A model generated the notes under the pieces. That model was not told where the DNA came from. It saw nothing but the letters and a program-made list of their open reading frames with translations, and searched no databases. The position numbers and the translations under genes are program-made. Positions 25,636 through 33,853 of a stretch of 35,353 nucleotides of DNA are shown here, piece by piece. The DNA comes from Desmonostoc muscorum FACHB-395 (GTDB lineage: Bacteria > Cyanobacteriota > Cyanobacteriia > Cyanobacteriales > Nostocaceae), in contig NZ_JACJSF010000082.1 in assembly GCF_014698035.1 (NCBI RefSeq), positions 1 to 35,353 of the forward strand, written 5' to 3'. Within the stretch, counting starts at the first letter, position 1, and every line of letters begins with the position of its first letter.

Positions 25636-26424
25636 CTAACGAGTAACGACTAAACCAGCAATCTGATCGGTAATTCCTGTAATTGTCTTACTGATGGGAT
25701 GTTCAGAGTGACGTAGAGAGAAAATACCAAGGCTTGCTAGCTGCATCATTTCTTCGGAAAGGGGCAAAATACCTGCTACTGGGACGTTGTAGATTTTTTC
25801 TACCTTTTGTTGCAAGTCTGCAAAATCTAGGCTTGGTAGCGCTTTATTGATTACCAACAACATTTTTGGCACTCTGAGCTTCCGGGCTACATCCACTGTT
25901 ACCGCAGTACCTTGGAAGTCTTGATTATCTGGACGTAAAAGAATTATTAGAACATTGGAAATACCAATGGAAAGTAAGGTTTCTTCATTCAGCCCTGGAT
26001 GTGTATCTATTAATAAATAGTCTAGTTTCAGGCTGCGAATAAGTTGCTGAAAACCATCGTTGAGTCGGATTACATCATACCCCTCACGGAGAATTCTGGC
26101 GATTTCACCAGCTTTAATACTAGAAGGTACTAGGTAAAGCTTACCCTTGATAGTACCTGCATTTCCTTGTTCTGCAATGAGAGTATCAGTCACGTCGTAG
26201 GCAGCATCTTTAATATCGCATTGTCCCCAGAGATAATCATTGAGTGCGCGTTCTATTTTATTTTCGTTGAGTCCGAAAATAACGTGAATTCCTGGTGATT
26301 GGATGTCAGTATCAATAATGCCTACACGTTGTCCTTGAAGCGCCATAGTAGCTGCTATGTTGGCAATCAAGTTTGATTTACCAGTACCGCCACGGAATGA
26401 ATGAACTGCGATAATTTGTGCCAT
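25636..26424 (-). CDS. MinD/ParA-like deviant-Walker ATPase
   Basis: A 262-residue P-loop ATPase of the MinD/ParA/Mrp group. The N-terminus 'IIAVHSFRGGTGKSNLIANI' is a deviant Walker A (GGTGKSN) in which the usual Lys is replaced by Arg10, preceding GG. 'VGIIDTDIQSPGIHV' and 'YLLIDTHPGLNEETL' are the switch I and Walker B-type strands. 'LLVINKALP' resembles the family's NK segment. Such ATPases dimerise with ATP and often position or activate membrane complexes. There is no DNA-binding domain and no ParB partner nearby, so plasmid partition is less likely than service to the neighbouring permease-like and peptidase-like proteins. It starts 21 bases after the permease gene. Confidence 0.88.
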   Translation of the reverse strand: MAQIIAVHSFRGGTGKSNLIANIAATMALQGQRVGIIDTDIQSPGIHVIFGLNENKIERALNDYLWGQCDIKDAAYDVTDTLIAEQGNAGTIKGKLYLVPSSIKAGEIARILREGYDVIRLNDGFQQLIRSLKLDYLLIDTHPGLNEETLLSIGISNVLIILLRPDNQDFQGTAVTVDVARKLRVPKMLLVINKALPSLDFADLQQKVEKIYNVPVAGILPLSEEMMQLASLGIFSLRHSEHPISKTITGITDQIAGLVVTR

Positions 26425-26445
26425 AGATTACCTCGTAATTAATAT

Positions 26446-29040
26446 TTATTGAGCATTGGGCATGGGGAAGGTAAATTTTAACCAGCAGCGATCGCCCCCC
26501 AAAGGCAGCAAAACTCGTCCGTTGGATAGCTGCAAGTTAAACTGCATATTCTTGTCCCCACTCTGGACTTCTACTAGTGCAGGCAAACTTTTGGAGTCAA
26601 CTTTGGAGTTGCTTGTATGCGCCCACACTCTGAGTTCTTTTTCTTGCTTGTTTGGTAACTGAAAGGTGGCATAGCGCAGGGCTGAAAGTGATGGAATCTC
26701 AATTGTGGCTGCTTGGTGATGTTGCTCACCATCGGCATATCCCAACAGCACTTGGGCGATTTTTGGTTGTCCGCCTGCTGTGATTGTGAATACGGAACTA
26801 CCTCCCAGATGTTGATCTTCTCGTAGTTCTACAACCACACGAGAAGCAAAGGCTCCATAGTTTTTCATAACTAGAGTTGCTCCTAAAGATAGCGCAGCAA
26901 TTGACAATGCAGTGAACCGCGCCAGGGAATTTTCCCAGATAAATAAGCCGTGGATCAGCAAGATGCCTAAGAATAAACTGTATACACCCACGCTGAACAA
27001 TGGATGGTTGAGAATCTTCAAAACTACTCCGGGTATAAGTTCGCCTTTGCGCCGACTAGAAACTAATAATAAAACTGGGAAAATACCACCAACAAGGGAG
27101 TTGCCAAGGATGCCGGCGAAGGCGAGTATATTGGTAAAGGATTGGACACCAGCTAAGAAAAGCCACTCTGTCAACAGGAAGACTAACAGTAAGGGGCTGA
27201 TGGATAAGAAGAAGCGACGTTGGTTGAGCAAGGTTGTCCAAAACTTTTTCGTCTGACTCTGATGCTCAAAAGCAAAATTTCCGGCATCAGCTTTCAAACC
27301 TCCTTCATAAACTAAAAGCATCGGTGAAATGATTTGTAGACAAGCTCTATCCTGGTTAGCTGATTTGACATCTAAAGCCAAGCGGGTATCCCACTTGCGT
27401 AAGTCGGGAAATTGATTAAATAGCTCTTTAATATCCCAATATTCAGCGATGGTAATTTCTACAGAATCAACTTTGCCGCTTAACTGAATATCTACACGAA
27501 ACTTAGATTGAGTGTCTGATTGTCCCAAGTAGGTTAAACCAATATGGGGAATCTGGCTGGATTCTCCAGAGGGATGTAATATTAACATTCCTTGTTGGCG
27601 AGGTAAGCTTAATACAGATTTCGGTCGGGCTGGCAACCACTCTTTAGCTAAGTTTACTAGGAGACTGGAACTACGTAGCCAAGCCATTCCCAAAAGTAGG
27701 GTGACTAAAACTGCACCCAAAACTGTGACGATGGAACCTACTTCTCGTGCTAGTGGTTCTAAAGCGGTGCCTGATTGTCCTGCTAGCAATTGGGGGGCGA
27801 TCGCTCCATTGACTGCTAACACCCAAATGCAAAACAATATAGTCAAAAAAGCTGTTCCCGCGACGCTACCCCAAATCAAGGAGGTGGCGCTAGAGTCACG
27901 AGGAAGTATGAGTTTGCCACATTCCCCGACATACACATGACCAAAGTAAAGCATCAGGCTGACACCGAAAATCCTCTGTAGTATCCCCGGTTGGAAATGA
28001 CCATCAAGAAAGGGCAATTTTACATATAATAAATTTTCTAGTTGAACATGACCCAATGCCAGCAGTGAAAGGATCAGCAGCAAACTCACGTTGATTACTG
28101 CCAAAAATACCATTAAGGCGACGGTGAAGTTCAAAGATTTACGCGATCGCAAATACAATCCTGCACCAAAAAGCAATGCTGCCCACAATGCTGCTGGCAA
28201 GGGTGTAAAGCTGGCCATCGTCACCGACAAACCAATATAACAAGCTAATGCAATCAGAAAAACCCGGATACCAACTGCAATAGAAAGTATAAATGAACCT
28301 GCATTTCCTAAATAATTAGATACTAATTGTTTGATAAAAGAATTCCCATAACGGAAGTCACCACTACGCCCAACGGCTTCTGCCATACAAGCCATCGTCA
28401 AGATGTTGATAGTACCAATAATCAGCAAAAAGGCAATGGTAACTAATGGCCCAACATCAGCCACAGCAATGGGCAAGGCTAAGAAGGCTTGGGGAAGCCC
28501 TAAAGCAACGGTGAGTATGGAAGCTAGCCAGAAGGGGGGCAGAGATTCTAGACTTTGGGCGATCGCTGCACTCATCCAACGCCACTGTTCAATCAGTGGC
28601 AATTGGGATGCAAAAATAGTTAAAATTTGTTTTCTATAAAAGCGGGAATAAGCCACCTGTACCGTTTTCTCATCCAAACCCAAAGCGGCGCGGATGTGAG
28701 GCACTACTTTCTCAGTGAAAGTGTATTTTTGTCCCAAAGCATGGGCGATCGCAGCTTTCAATTTAGGATTTTCTGGTACTAGGGATGCCCACTGACTGGC
28801 GTAGCGTTCCAAGTGCTGAATAGTGGGGTGCAGTGGTGGCGCATTTCCTAAAGCAAAGGCTTCTAAGAAAGCTAAATCACGCTCATTGGTAGCTTGCTCT
28901 GTTAAGGAAAACTCCACTAGCGATCGCGCCACTATTTGCGCCGTCCGACTCTCGATCAAAAACAGTAGCGTATTCGCTCGTCTCGCAGGTAAACCCGCCA
29001 GCACTTCCTCCCGTGATATCAGTTCGTCGTCGGATGACAT
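26446..29040 (-). CDS. APC-like permease with extra N- and C-terminal domains
   Basis: An 864-residue membrane protein. Residues 1-165 are soluble and helical. A block at about 168-465 has ten or eleven hydrophobic spans beginning 'GLPQAFLALPIAVADVG', which resembles the unwound first helix of amino-acid permeases (APC/AAAP). Residues ~475-605 form a soluble insert ('LILHPSGESSQIPHIGLTYL', 'VDIQLSGKVDSVEITIAEYW'). Four more spans follow at about 608-735, and the last ~125 residues are a beta-rich cytoplasmic domain. I do not know a family with this whole layout. The gene starts three bases after the Cache-HAMP gene, with GAGGT inside that gene as its ribosome site, so the two products are probably made together. 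A transceptor role is possible. Confidence 0.78.
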   Translation of the reverse strand: MSSDDELISREEVLAGLPARRANTLLFLIESRTAQIVARSLVEFSLTEQATNERDLAFLEAFALGNAPPLHPTIQHLERYASQWASLVPENPKLKAAIAHALGQKYTFTEKVVPHIRAALGLDEKTVQVAYSRFYRKQILTIFASQLPLIEQWRWMSAAIAQSLESLPPFWLASILTVALGLPQAFLALPIAVADVGPLVTIAFLLIIGTINILTMACMAEAVGRSGDFRYGNSFIKQLVSNYLGNAGSFILSIAVGIRVFLIALACYIGLSVTMASFTPLPAALWAALLFGAGLYLRSRKSLNFTVALMVFLAVINVSLLLILSLLALGHVQLENLLYVKLPFLDGHFQPGILQRIFGVSLMLYFGHVYVGECGKLILPRDSSATSLIWGSVAGTAFLTILFCIWVLAVNGAIAPQLLAGQSGTALEPLAREVGSIVTVLGAVLVTLLLGMAWLRSSSLLVNLAKEWLPARPKSVLSLPRQQGMLILHPSGESSQIPHIGLTYLGQSDTQSKFRVDIQLSGKVDSVEITIAEYWDIKELFNQFPDLRKWDTRLALDVKSANQDRACLQIISPMLLVYEGGLKADAGNFAFEHQSQTKKFWTTLLNQRRFFLSISPLLLVFLLTEWLFLAGVQSFTNILAFAGILGNSLVGGIFPVLLLVSSRRKGELIPGVVLKILNHPLFSVGVYSLFLGILLIHGLFIWENSLARFTALSIAALSLGATLVMKNYGAFASRVVVELREDQHLGGSSVFTITAGGQPKIAQVLLGYADGEQHHQAATIEIPSLSALRYATFQLPNKQEKELRVWAHTSNSKVDSKSLPALVEVQSGDKNMQFNLQLSNGRVLLPLGGDRCWLKFTFPMPNAQ

Positions 29041-29043
29041 GAT

Positions 29044-30483
29044 TTATACCTCAGTATTTAGCGATCGCTCTTTCAAAGATTGGACTTTACTCTGCAATCT
29101 CCGGTAGTACTCTGTCTCAGTTTCGCTAACAGTTACCGTCTGTTCTCTCAGCTTTTGAATTTTCATTTGTAACTGCTGAAAGTGTTCATTTTCCGTAATT
29201 TCCGCAACATGGTTAGCTCTTTTGGTTTCATCAATTTCAATGCGAAGTTCTTGGACTTGCATTTTCAACTTCTGGTCTCGCATTCTGACTTTTTCAGCCA
29301 TCTTCAAGAAAACACGCACCAATTGACCGATATCATCTTGGCTATGAGTTGATTTCGCCAAATTCTGATGCAGTTCCAATACATAAGAATCAAAATCATC
29401 ATGTTCTAGTGCTTGAGCTGCTTCTGTAAGGGCATGAATCGGTTGAGAAATTCTTCTTGCTAACAGTAACGCCATCATCGCTGTGATACCGCCCACAACT
29501 ATCACACTGCTGCCGTGCAGCCAAATCAGCCGGTTCAAAGGTACAGCGAACTGTGCTTTGGGTTGGCTGATTCCTAAAACCCAGGATTGTTCTGCTAAAG
29601 GTGCAAAACCAACTATGCGGGGCATATCTTGGGGTGGAAAGCGATAGGTTGCGTGACCTATTTGTTTAGCTTTCACCATCACTTTCAACTCTGCAATGTT
29701 TAAGCTCTGAATCTGCTCCAGCCCATAACGTCTGTCGGTGGCAATCTGCTTTAAAATCTCAGGGGAAAGAGGGATGAGGCTATGGTACAGCAGAGATTTA
29801 TTGGTATGACTAATAATTACTCCTTGTTGGTCAATTAGAAATGCGTAGCTTTGAGAACCTACTTGTAATGTATTGACGATTGCCCAAATATCTGCTCCTC
29901 TAATTTTAAGTACTAATACTCCGACAATTTCACCACTGGGCGATCGCACTGGGTGAGAGAGAAACATTCCTGGTCGTTTCGTCGTTTTACCCACCAGAAT
30001 ACTAGATATATAGGAGTTACCCTGAATGCTAGAGCGGAAATACTCACGGAAAGCGTAATTTTGACCAACAAATGTGGGATCGGTAGCTGCAACAGCACGT
30101 CCCTCTTTATCCATGATAAAAATAGCATCAAAGTCTGGATTAGAGCGGAAGACATTTTGTAGCGTTTGTTGCATATCATTACGCAAACCTGCTCGTTCTC
30201 CAGAGGAGGTAGCAGCGAGGAAATTTACCACATTGCGATCGCTACTAACTTGAACCACAATCCGCCGAATATCAATAATTAATTGGTCAAGACGACTAGC
30301 AACACTAGTAGCTAATAGTTCTAACTTGCGGTATTCTCCAGCTTCTACACTATCTAAGCTCTGTCGCAGATTGTAATAGGAAATGAAGCTCATCGGTATC
30401 AGCGCCGCCGCAACCAATGCCGCCGAAATCTTAGCAGCGATCGGCCAAGCTGGAGGGTAAAAAAAACGATGAAAATGCTTCAT
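29044..30483 (-). CDS. Cache-HAMP membrane sensor with coiled-coil tail and no output enzyme
   Basis: A 479-residue sensor. The first membrane span is at about 15-37 ('AALVAAALIPMSFISYYNLR'). The extracytoplasmic dCache-type ligand-binding region covers about 40-310, with 'DAIFIMDKEGRAVAATDPTF' and 'YAFLIDQQGVIISH' marking its two PAS-like lobes. The second span is about 318-342, followed by HAMP ('RRISQPIHALTEAAQALE') and a long charged coiled coil to the end. There is no kinase, cyclase or methyl-accepting domain, so the signal must pass to a partner. It leads an operon with the permease, ATPase, peptidase-like and cNMP genes. The shared element lies 122 bases upstream. Confidence 0.88.
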   Translation of the reverse strand: MKHFHRFFYPPAWPIAAKISAALVAAALIPMSFISYYNLRQSLDSVEAGEYRKLELLATSVASRLDQLIIDIRRIVVQVSSDRNVVNFLAATSSGERAGLRNDMQQTLQNVFRSNPDFDAIFIMDKEGRAVAATDPTFVGQNYAFREYFRSSIQGNSYISSILVGKTTKRPGMFLSHPVRSPSGEIVGVLVLKIRGADIWAIVNTLQVGSQSYAFLIDQQGVIISHTNKSLLYHSLIPLSPEILKQIATDRRYGLEQIQSLNIAELKVMVKAKQIGHATYRFPPQDMPRIVGFAPLAEQSWVLGISQPKAQFAVPLNRLIWLHGSSVIVVGGITAMMALLLARRISQPIHALTEAAQALEHDDFDSYVLELHQNLAKSTHSQDDIGQLVRVFLKMAEKVRMRDQKLKMQVQELRIEIDETKRANHVAEITENEHFQQLQMKIQKLREQTVTVSETETEYYRRLQSKVQSLKERSLNTEV

Positions 30484-30576
30484 TTTAAAATGTAATACCT
30501 GTTGAGCTAAATTTTTTACATAACCGTATAAATAGGAAGCTTTAATGCCAAAATTGTTTTACTGCTCCTCATCTTT

Positions 30577-30643
30577 AGCAGCTTAGGAAAGCTAACTAAC
30601 TACTTCAATGCACAATCTTTGTATAGGACTCACATTTTTTTAG
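30577..30643 (-). promoter_or_regulatory. Shared 38-base element plus candidate promoter (Cache-led operon)
   Basis: The element occupies 30606-30643. On the minus strand it begins CTAAAAAAATGTGAGTCCTA and ends TTGTGCATTG, with TGTG cores 20 bases apart. The terminal TTG opens TTGAAG, and 17 bases later is TAAGCT, a weak -10. The leader to the ATG is longer (122 bases) than at the precursor genes (52-57). Confidence 0.65.
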
Positions 30644-30662
30644 TTTTTACCTCAACACAATT

Positions 30663-30690
30663 CAGAAGTCAGAATGAATTCTGACTTCTG
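30663..30690. repeat. Perfect 12-base-pair hairpin
   Basis: CAGAAGTCAGAA and TTCTGACTTCTG form a perfect inverted repeat with a TGAA loop. It lies between the response regulator stop and the shared element. No T tract follows on either strand, so termination is not assured; it is a plausible dispersed repeat or a processing hairpin. Confidence 0.7.
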
Positions 30691-30694
30691 TACG

Positions 30695-30790
30695 AAAAAG
30701 CAGATGGCGCAGCGTTAGCGAGTCCGCGTACTCTTGCGGAGGACAAGCTAGGCGTAGCGTCTCGTAGAGAGCGTCATTTTGAATTTTTAA
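30695..30790. repeat. Dispersed palindromic repeat reaching into the regulator gene
   Basis: The stretch contains GCGCAGCGTTAGCGAGTCCG, an inner TCCGC...GCGGA hairpin, and GGCGTAGCGTCTCGTAGAGA with a TCTC-GTA-GAGA hairpin, ending CGTCATTTTGAATTTTTAAT. This composite is a common dispersed repeat in Nostoc-type genomes from general knowledge. It supplies the stop codon and last few codons of the response regulator gene that ends at 30774. Confidence 0.65.
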
Positions 30791-31580
30791 TTGTTAATAA
30801 TTGTGCTTTTCTCCAAGCTTGGGGAGTAGTGTCATGATATTGGCGAAACTGGCGGAAAAAATGACCTTCATGCTGATAACCTACTGTTTCAGCAATCTGA
30901 TTCACGCACAAACTACTTTCAAGTAATAAGGTACGTGCTGCTACCATCCGACGTTCGACAATCCAATGATTCACTGTTTGTCCCGTATGACGGCGTACTA
31001 AGTCAGTTAAGTAAGCAGGACAGTAACCAACAGCAATAGCCACATCTTGCAAGCTAATTGATTGATGGTAATTTGCTTCAATGTACTCGAAGACTTGACT
31101 CAGATGAGAGTCAGAAGGAAATATCGATTGGGAGTTTACCGATTTTGTAGTTTCAGACAAAGGTGAAACTAGAGTTTGCGGGAAATGTGCAGCGTAATAC
31201 TCTTTCATTGCTGCTTGTTTTTGCAATCGAGTTACGATCGCCGCCAATAATTCCTCTACCGTTGAGGGTTTGGTAAGATAGTCATCAGCTCCCAAATCCA
31301 TACCTTGGCGAAGTTCAGCCTTAGTAGCCTTAGCAGTCAGAAAAATGAAGGGGATCATAGCTGTGGTAGGGTCTTGGCGCAGAGTTGAGAGAACGCCGTA
31401 ACCATCTAGTTCTGGCATCATAATATCGCAAAGCACTAAATCTGGTAGATTTTCTAGCGCCTTCTGCACACCAACAAGACCATTTTTTGCACCGATGGCT
31501 TCAAAACCTTCTGTCTCTAGACTATCTACAAAGATATCTCTGGTTTCGGCCTGATCTTCAATTACCAAAACTTTTGTCAT
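30774..31580 (-). CDS. Response regulator with AraC-type DNA-binding domain
   Basis: A 268-residue response regulator. The receiver (about 1-122) has the acidic pocket 'IEDQ', the phosphoacceptor Asp in 'LVLCDIMMPELDGYG', the Thr in 'FIFLTAK' and the Lys in 'YLTKPSTVEEL'. A linker follows, then an AraC-type double helix-turn-helix (about 165-262) with 'ISLQDVAIAVGYCPAYLTDL' and 'NQIAETVGYQHEGHFFRQFR'. AraC-family proteins bind direct repeats about two helical turns apart, the spacing of the half-sites in the 38-base element. It is the best candidate for the regulator of the RiPP regulon. Its cognate kinase is probably the one encoded upstream. The last residues (LTIKNSK) are encoded by a dispersed repeat. 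Confidence 0.93.
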   Translation of the reverse strand: MTKVLVIEDQAETRDIFVDSLETEGFEAIGAKNGLVGVQKALENLPDLVLCDIMMPELDGYGVLSTLRQDPTTAMIPFIFLTAKATKAELRQGMDLGADDYLTKPSTVEELLAAIVTRLQKQAAMKEYYAAHFPQTLVSPLSETTKSVNSQSIFPSDSHLSQVFEYIEANYHQSISLQDVAIAVGYCPAYLTDLVRRHTGQTVNHWIVERRMVAARTLLLESSLCVNQIAETVGYQHEGHFFRQFRQYHDTTPQAWRKAQLLTIKNSK

Positions 31581-31657
31581 AGTTGGCTCTGATGTTAACT
31601 GATGAATTCTTAGTCAATCAAAAGCACAAAAATTATACACAAAAATCATTTCATAGA

Positions 31658-32047
31658 TCATATTAATTTGACCCCGGTGCAAAGTTTACAAACTTTAGCG
31701 ATCGCTGCTAGTAAACTCTCTACTGTACAAGGTTTAGTAACATAGGCATTTGCTCCTAGATCTATGCCATAGTACCGTTCCACATCGCTAGTCTTCGCAG
31801 TCAAAAAAATTAACGGAATCTTTGCTGTCAAAGAGTTCTGGCGCAGCGTAGTCAGAACACCGTAACCATCAAGTTCTGGCATTATAATGTCGCAAATCAC
31901 TAAGTCAGGCAAGTACTCTTGTGCTTTATTGACACCAACACGACCATTTTCTGCACAAATGGTATCAAAACCTTCTGCTTGCAGGCTTTCTACTAATATG
32001 TCTCGCGTTTGCGCCTCATCTTCAATTACTAAGATTTTTTTCATCAT
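31658..32047 (-). CDS. Stand-alone receiver domain protein (CheY-like)
   Basis: A 129-residue single receiver. The phosphoacceptor Asp lies in 'LVICDIIMPELDGYG', the switch Thr in 'LIFLTAK' and the Lys in 'YVTKPCTVESL'. It closely resembles the receiver of the adjacent AraC-type regulator, so the pair likely arose by duplication, with this copy lacking an output domain. It ends 'CKLCTGVKLI', a short non-family tail. It could be a phosphate sink or relay between the kinase and the AraC-type regulator. ATG 32047 and ATG 32044 are both possible starts. Together with the kinase and regulator it forms a minus-strand two-component locus. Confidence 0.9.
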   Translation of the reverse strand: MMKKILVIEDEAQTRDILVESLQAEGFDTICAENGRVGVNKAQEYLPDLVICDIIMPELDGYGVLTTLRQNSLTAKIPLIFLTAKTSDVERYYGIDLGANAYVTKPCTVESLLAAIAKVCKLCTGVKLI

Positions 32048-32209
32048 TTACCAGTTTATCGGTCTTTTTACATTAACGAATGCCAAACTCAATGACAATG
32101 CTTTTTCTTTAAACGAAACTAGCGCTTTTTTAGCTTTCTTAGCAGAAGTCTCGTACTATAGTCATTACTCTTGTCAGCTTTTTACTCTCTCACAAATGAT
32201 TTAAGATTG

Positions 32210-33853
32210 CTATAGTGGTTGTTTTAAGAGTAATGTAACTGTAAAAATAGTACCTTTCCCAACTTCACTCACCACATCAATTTGACTATGATGCAAGTCT
32301 ACAAGTTTTTTGACAATTGCCAGCCCTAATCCATTACCTGGTATGTCACCTACATTTCCACCTCGATAAAATGGCTTAAACAACTGTTGTTGATCTTCTA
32401 GCGAAATACCAATTCCCTTATCCTTAACTTGAAAAATAACTTTTTCATCTTGGTAAGACAATATTAAATCAACCTTAGTATTTATTGGAGAATATTTAAT
32501 CGCATTTGAAAGTAAGTTCATTAGAACTGGTTGCAGCAATTTTTTATCTGCCCACACTGGTTTACAATCACCTTTGCTAACGAAGTTAACTGCACTAAGG
32601 CTATTTGTTTGCAGGTTTATTTCTGCTACTATCTCACGGCAAAATAAGTTTAAATCAAGCGGTTTCATCTCACACTGTAGCTTTCCGGCTTCCGCACTCC
32701 CAATCAAAAGAACTTCATCCATTAAGTGACTAATCTGTTCAGTTGCTGTTTGAAGACGCTGCAAATACTGGAGTTTTTTCTCATCGCTCCAGTGGTGACT
32801 ATGACGTTTCAATAAACTAGTGGAATACGAAATTACATTCAGGGGGCTGCGGAATTCATGAGAAACCATAGAGACAAACTGCGCTCTACCTTCAGCAAGT
32901 TGTTTTTCTTGTTCTAGAAGTCGGCGATTTTCTAATTCTGCTTGTTGACGTTCAGTGATGTCTCGAAAACTCCATACTATGCCAATAATTTCTTCACTGA
33001 GCTGTAGAGGCTTACTACATCGCTCGAAAAACCTGCCATCTTTCAATTCCAGAATATCATAGCTTTCAAAATCTTTTTGGCTATTGAGTTGTTGGATATT
33101 TCTGCACAATATTTCTGGATTGTTAATTTGGCTTATGTAAAAAGTTAGATATTGCTGATAGTTACATGAACTAATAATAGAATCTGGAACCTGCCACATC
33201 TGAGCAAACTTCCGATTGGAGCTAATAATATCTCCGTCACATCCAATAGCAATAACACCGCAATCGATAGATTCTAGAGTTGCTTGAAGTAAGGAAAGAG
33301 AATTCTCCAGTTTTGCTTTTAACCACTTGTACTCAGCCCTTTCATGAGATAATTGCTGGTTGACGTATTTTGTTTCGGTTAAAAGCTTCTCTACTCTGTA
33401 TTCTAGTACCTGATTAGCCTTAGACAAGACGAATGAAACATGCTTGCGTTTGCTGATATATCGGATCAAGATACAACCATACTCTCTGCTTTCATATTCC
33501 ATATAGCTAGCAGTGATTTCCACTGTTAACCACTGGTTTTCTTGAGTCTGATGTATAGATTCAAAATATAAGGAACCCTGTTGTCTAATAGTTTTCCAGC
33601 AGTTGGGCCATACTTCTAGTGAAAAGTCTAATATTACATCATATATGGTCATAGAAAGTAATTCCTCGTAGGAATGACCTACAAAATTACAAGCTGCCTG
33701 ATTGACATATATAATTCGTGCATCTGAACTTATCCAGAAAACTGGATCTGTTAAACGTTCCATTAAAAACTTGCTAAATTGCAACTCTTCTTCTAATTGC
33801 AATGTGTCGGCTTGAGAATTGTGTAGCTCAGAGAACTTGTTTGTAAAAATCAT
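32210..33853 (-). CDS. Soluble PAS-PAS sensor histidine kinase
   Basis: A 547-residue cytoplasmic kinase with no membrane spans. The first PAS domain covers about 25-140 ('LTDPVFWISSDARIIYVNQA'), the second about 190-305 ('IDCGVIAIGCDGDIISSNRK'), separated and followed by coiled coils. HisKA has the phosphoacceptor His in 'FVSMVSHEFRSPLNVISYST'. The HATPase domain has the N box 'NLLSNAIKYSP', G1 'DKGIGIS', the F box 'FKPFYRGG' and G2 'GNGLGLAIV'. A TTG opens the frame at 33862, but ATG 33853 is more likely. It probably phosphorylates the two downstream response regulators. Lacking its own membrane sensor, it could take input from the Cache-HAMP protein; this is inference. Confidence 0.93.
   Translation of the reverse strand: MIFTNKFSELHNSQADTLQLEEELQFSKFLMERLTDPVFWISSDARIIYVNQAACNFVGHSYEELLSMTIYDVILDFSLEVWPNCWKTIRQQGSLYFESIHQTQENQWLTVEITASYMEYESREYGCILIRYISKRKHVSFVLSKANQVLEYRVEKLLTETKYVNQQLSHERAEYKWLKAKLENSLSLLQATLESIDCGVIAIGCDGDIISSNRKFAQMWQVPDSIISSCNYQQYLTFYISQINNPEILCRNIQQLNSQKDFESYDILELKDGRFFERCSKPLQLSEEIIGIVWSFRDITERQQAELENRRLLEQEKQLAEGRAQFVSMVSHEFRSPLNVISYSTSLLKRHSHHWSDEKKLQYLQRLQTATEQISHLMDEVLLIGSAEAGKLQCEMKPLDLNLFCREIVAEINLQTNSLSAVNFVSKGDCKPVWADKKLLQPVLMNLLSNAIKYSPINTKVDLILSYQDEKVIFQVKDKGIGISLEDQQQLFKPFYRGGNVGDIPGNGLGLAIVKKLVDLHHSQIDVVSEVGKGTIFTVTLLLKQPL

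Noticed and set aside
25636..26424. Plasmid partition ParA
   Set aside because: No ParB, no centromere-like iterons and no link to repA; the operon context is a sensor and a permease.
31620..31655. A possible fifth copy of the 38-base element upstream of the AraC-type regulator
   Set aside because: Only short AT-rich similarity (GCACAAAAATTATACAC) is present; the TGTG half-sites and exact spacing are missing.
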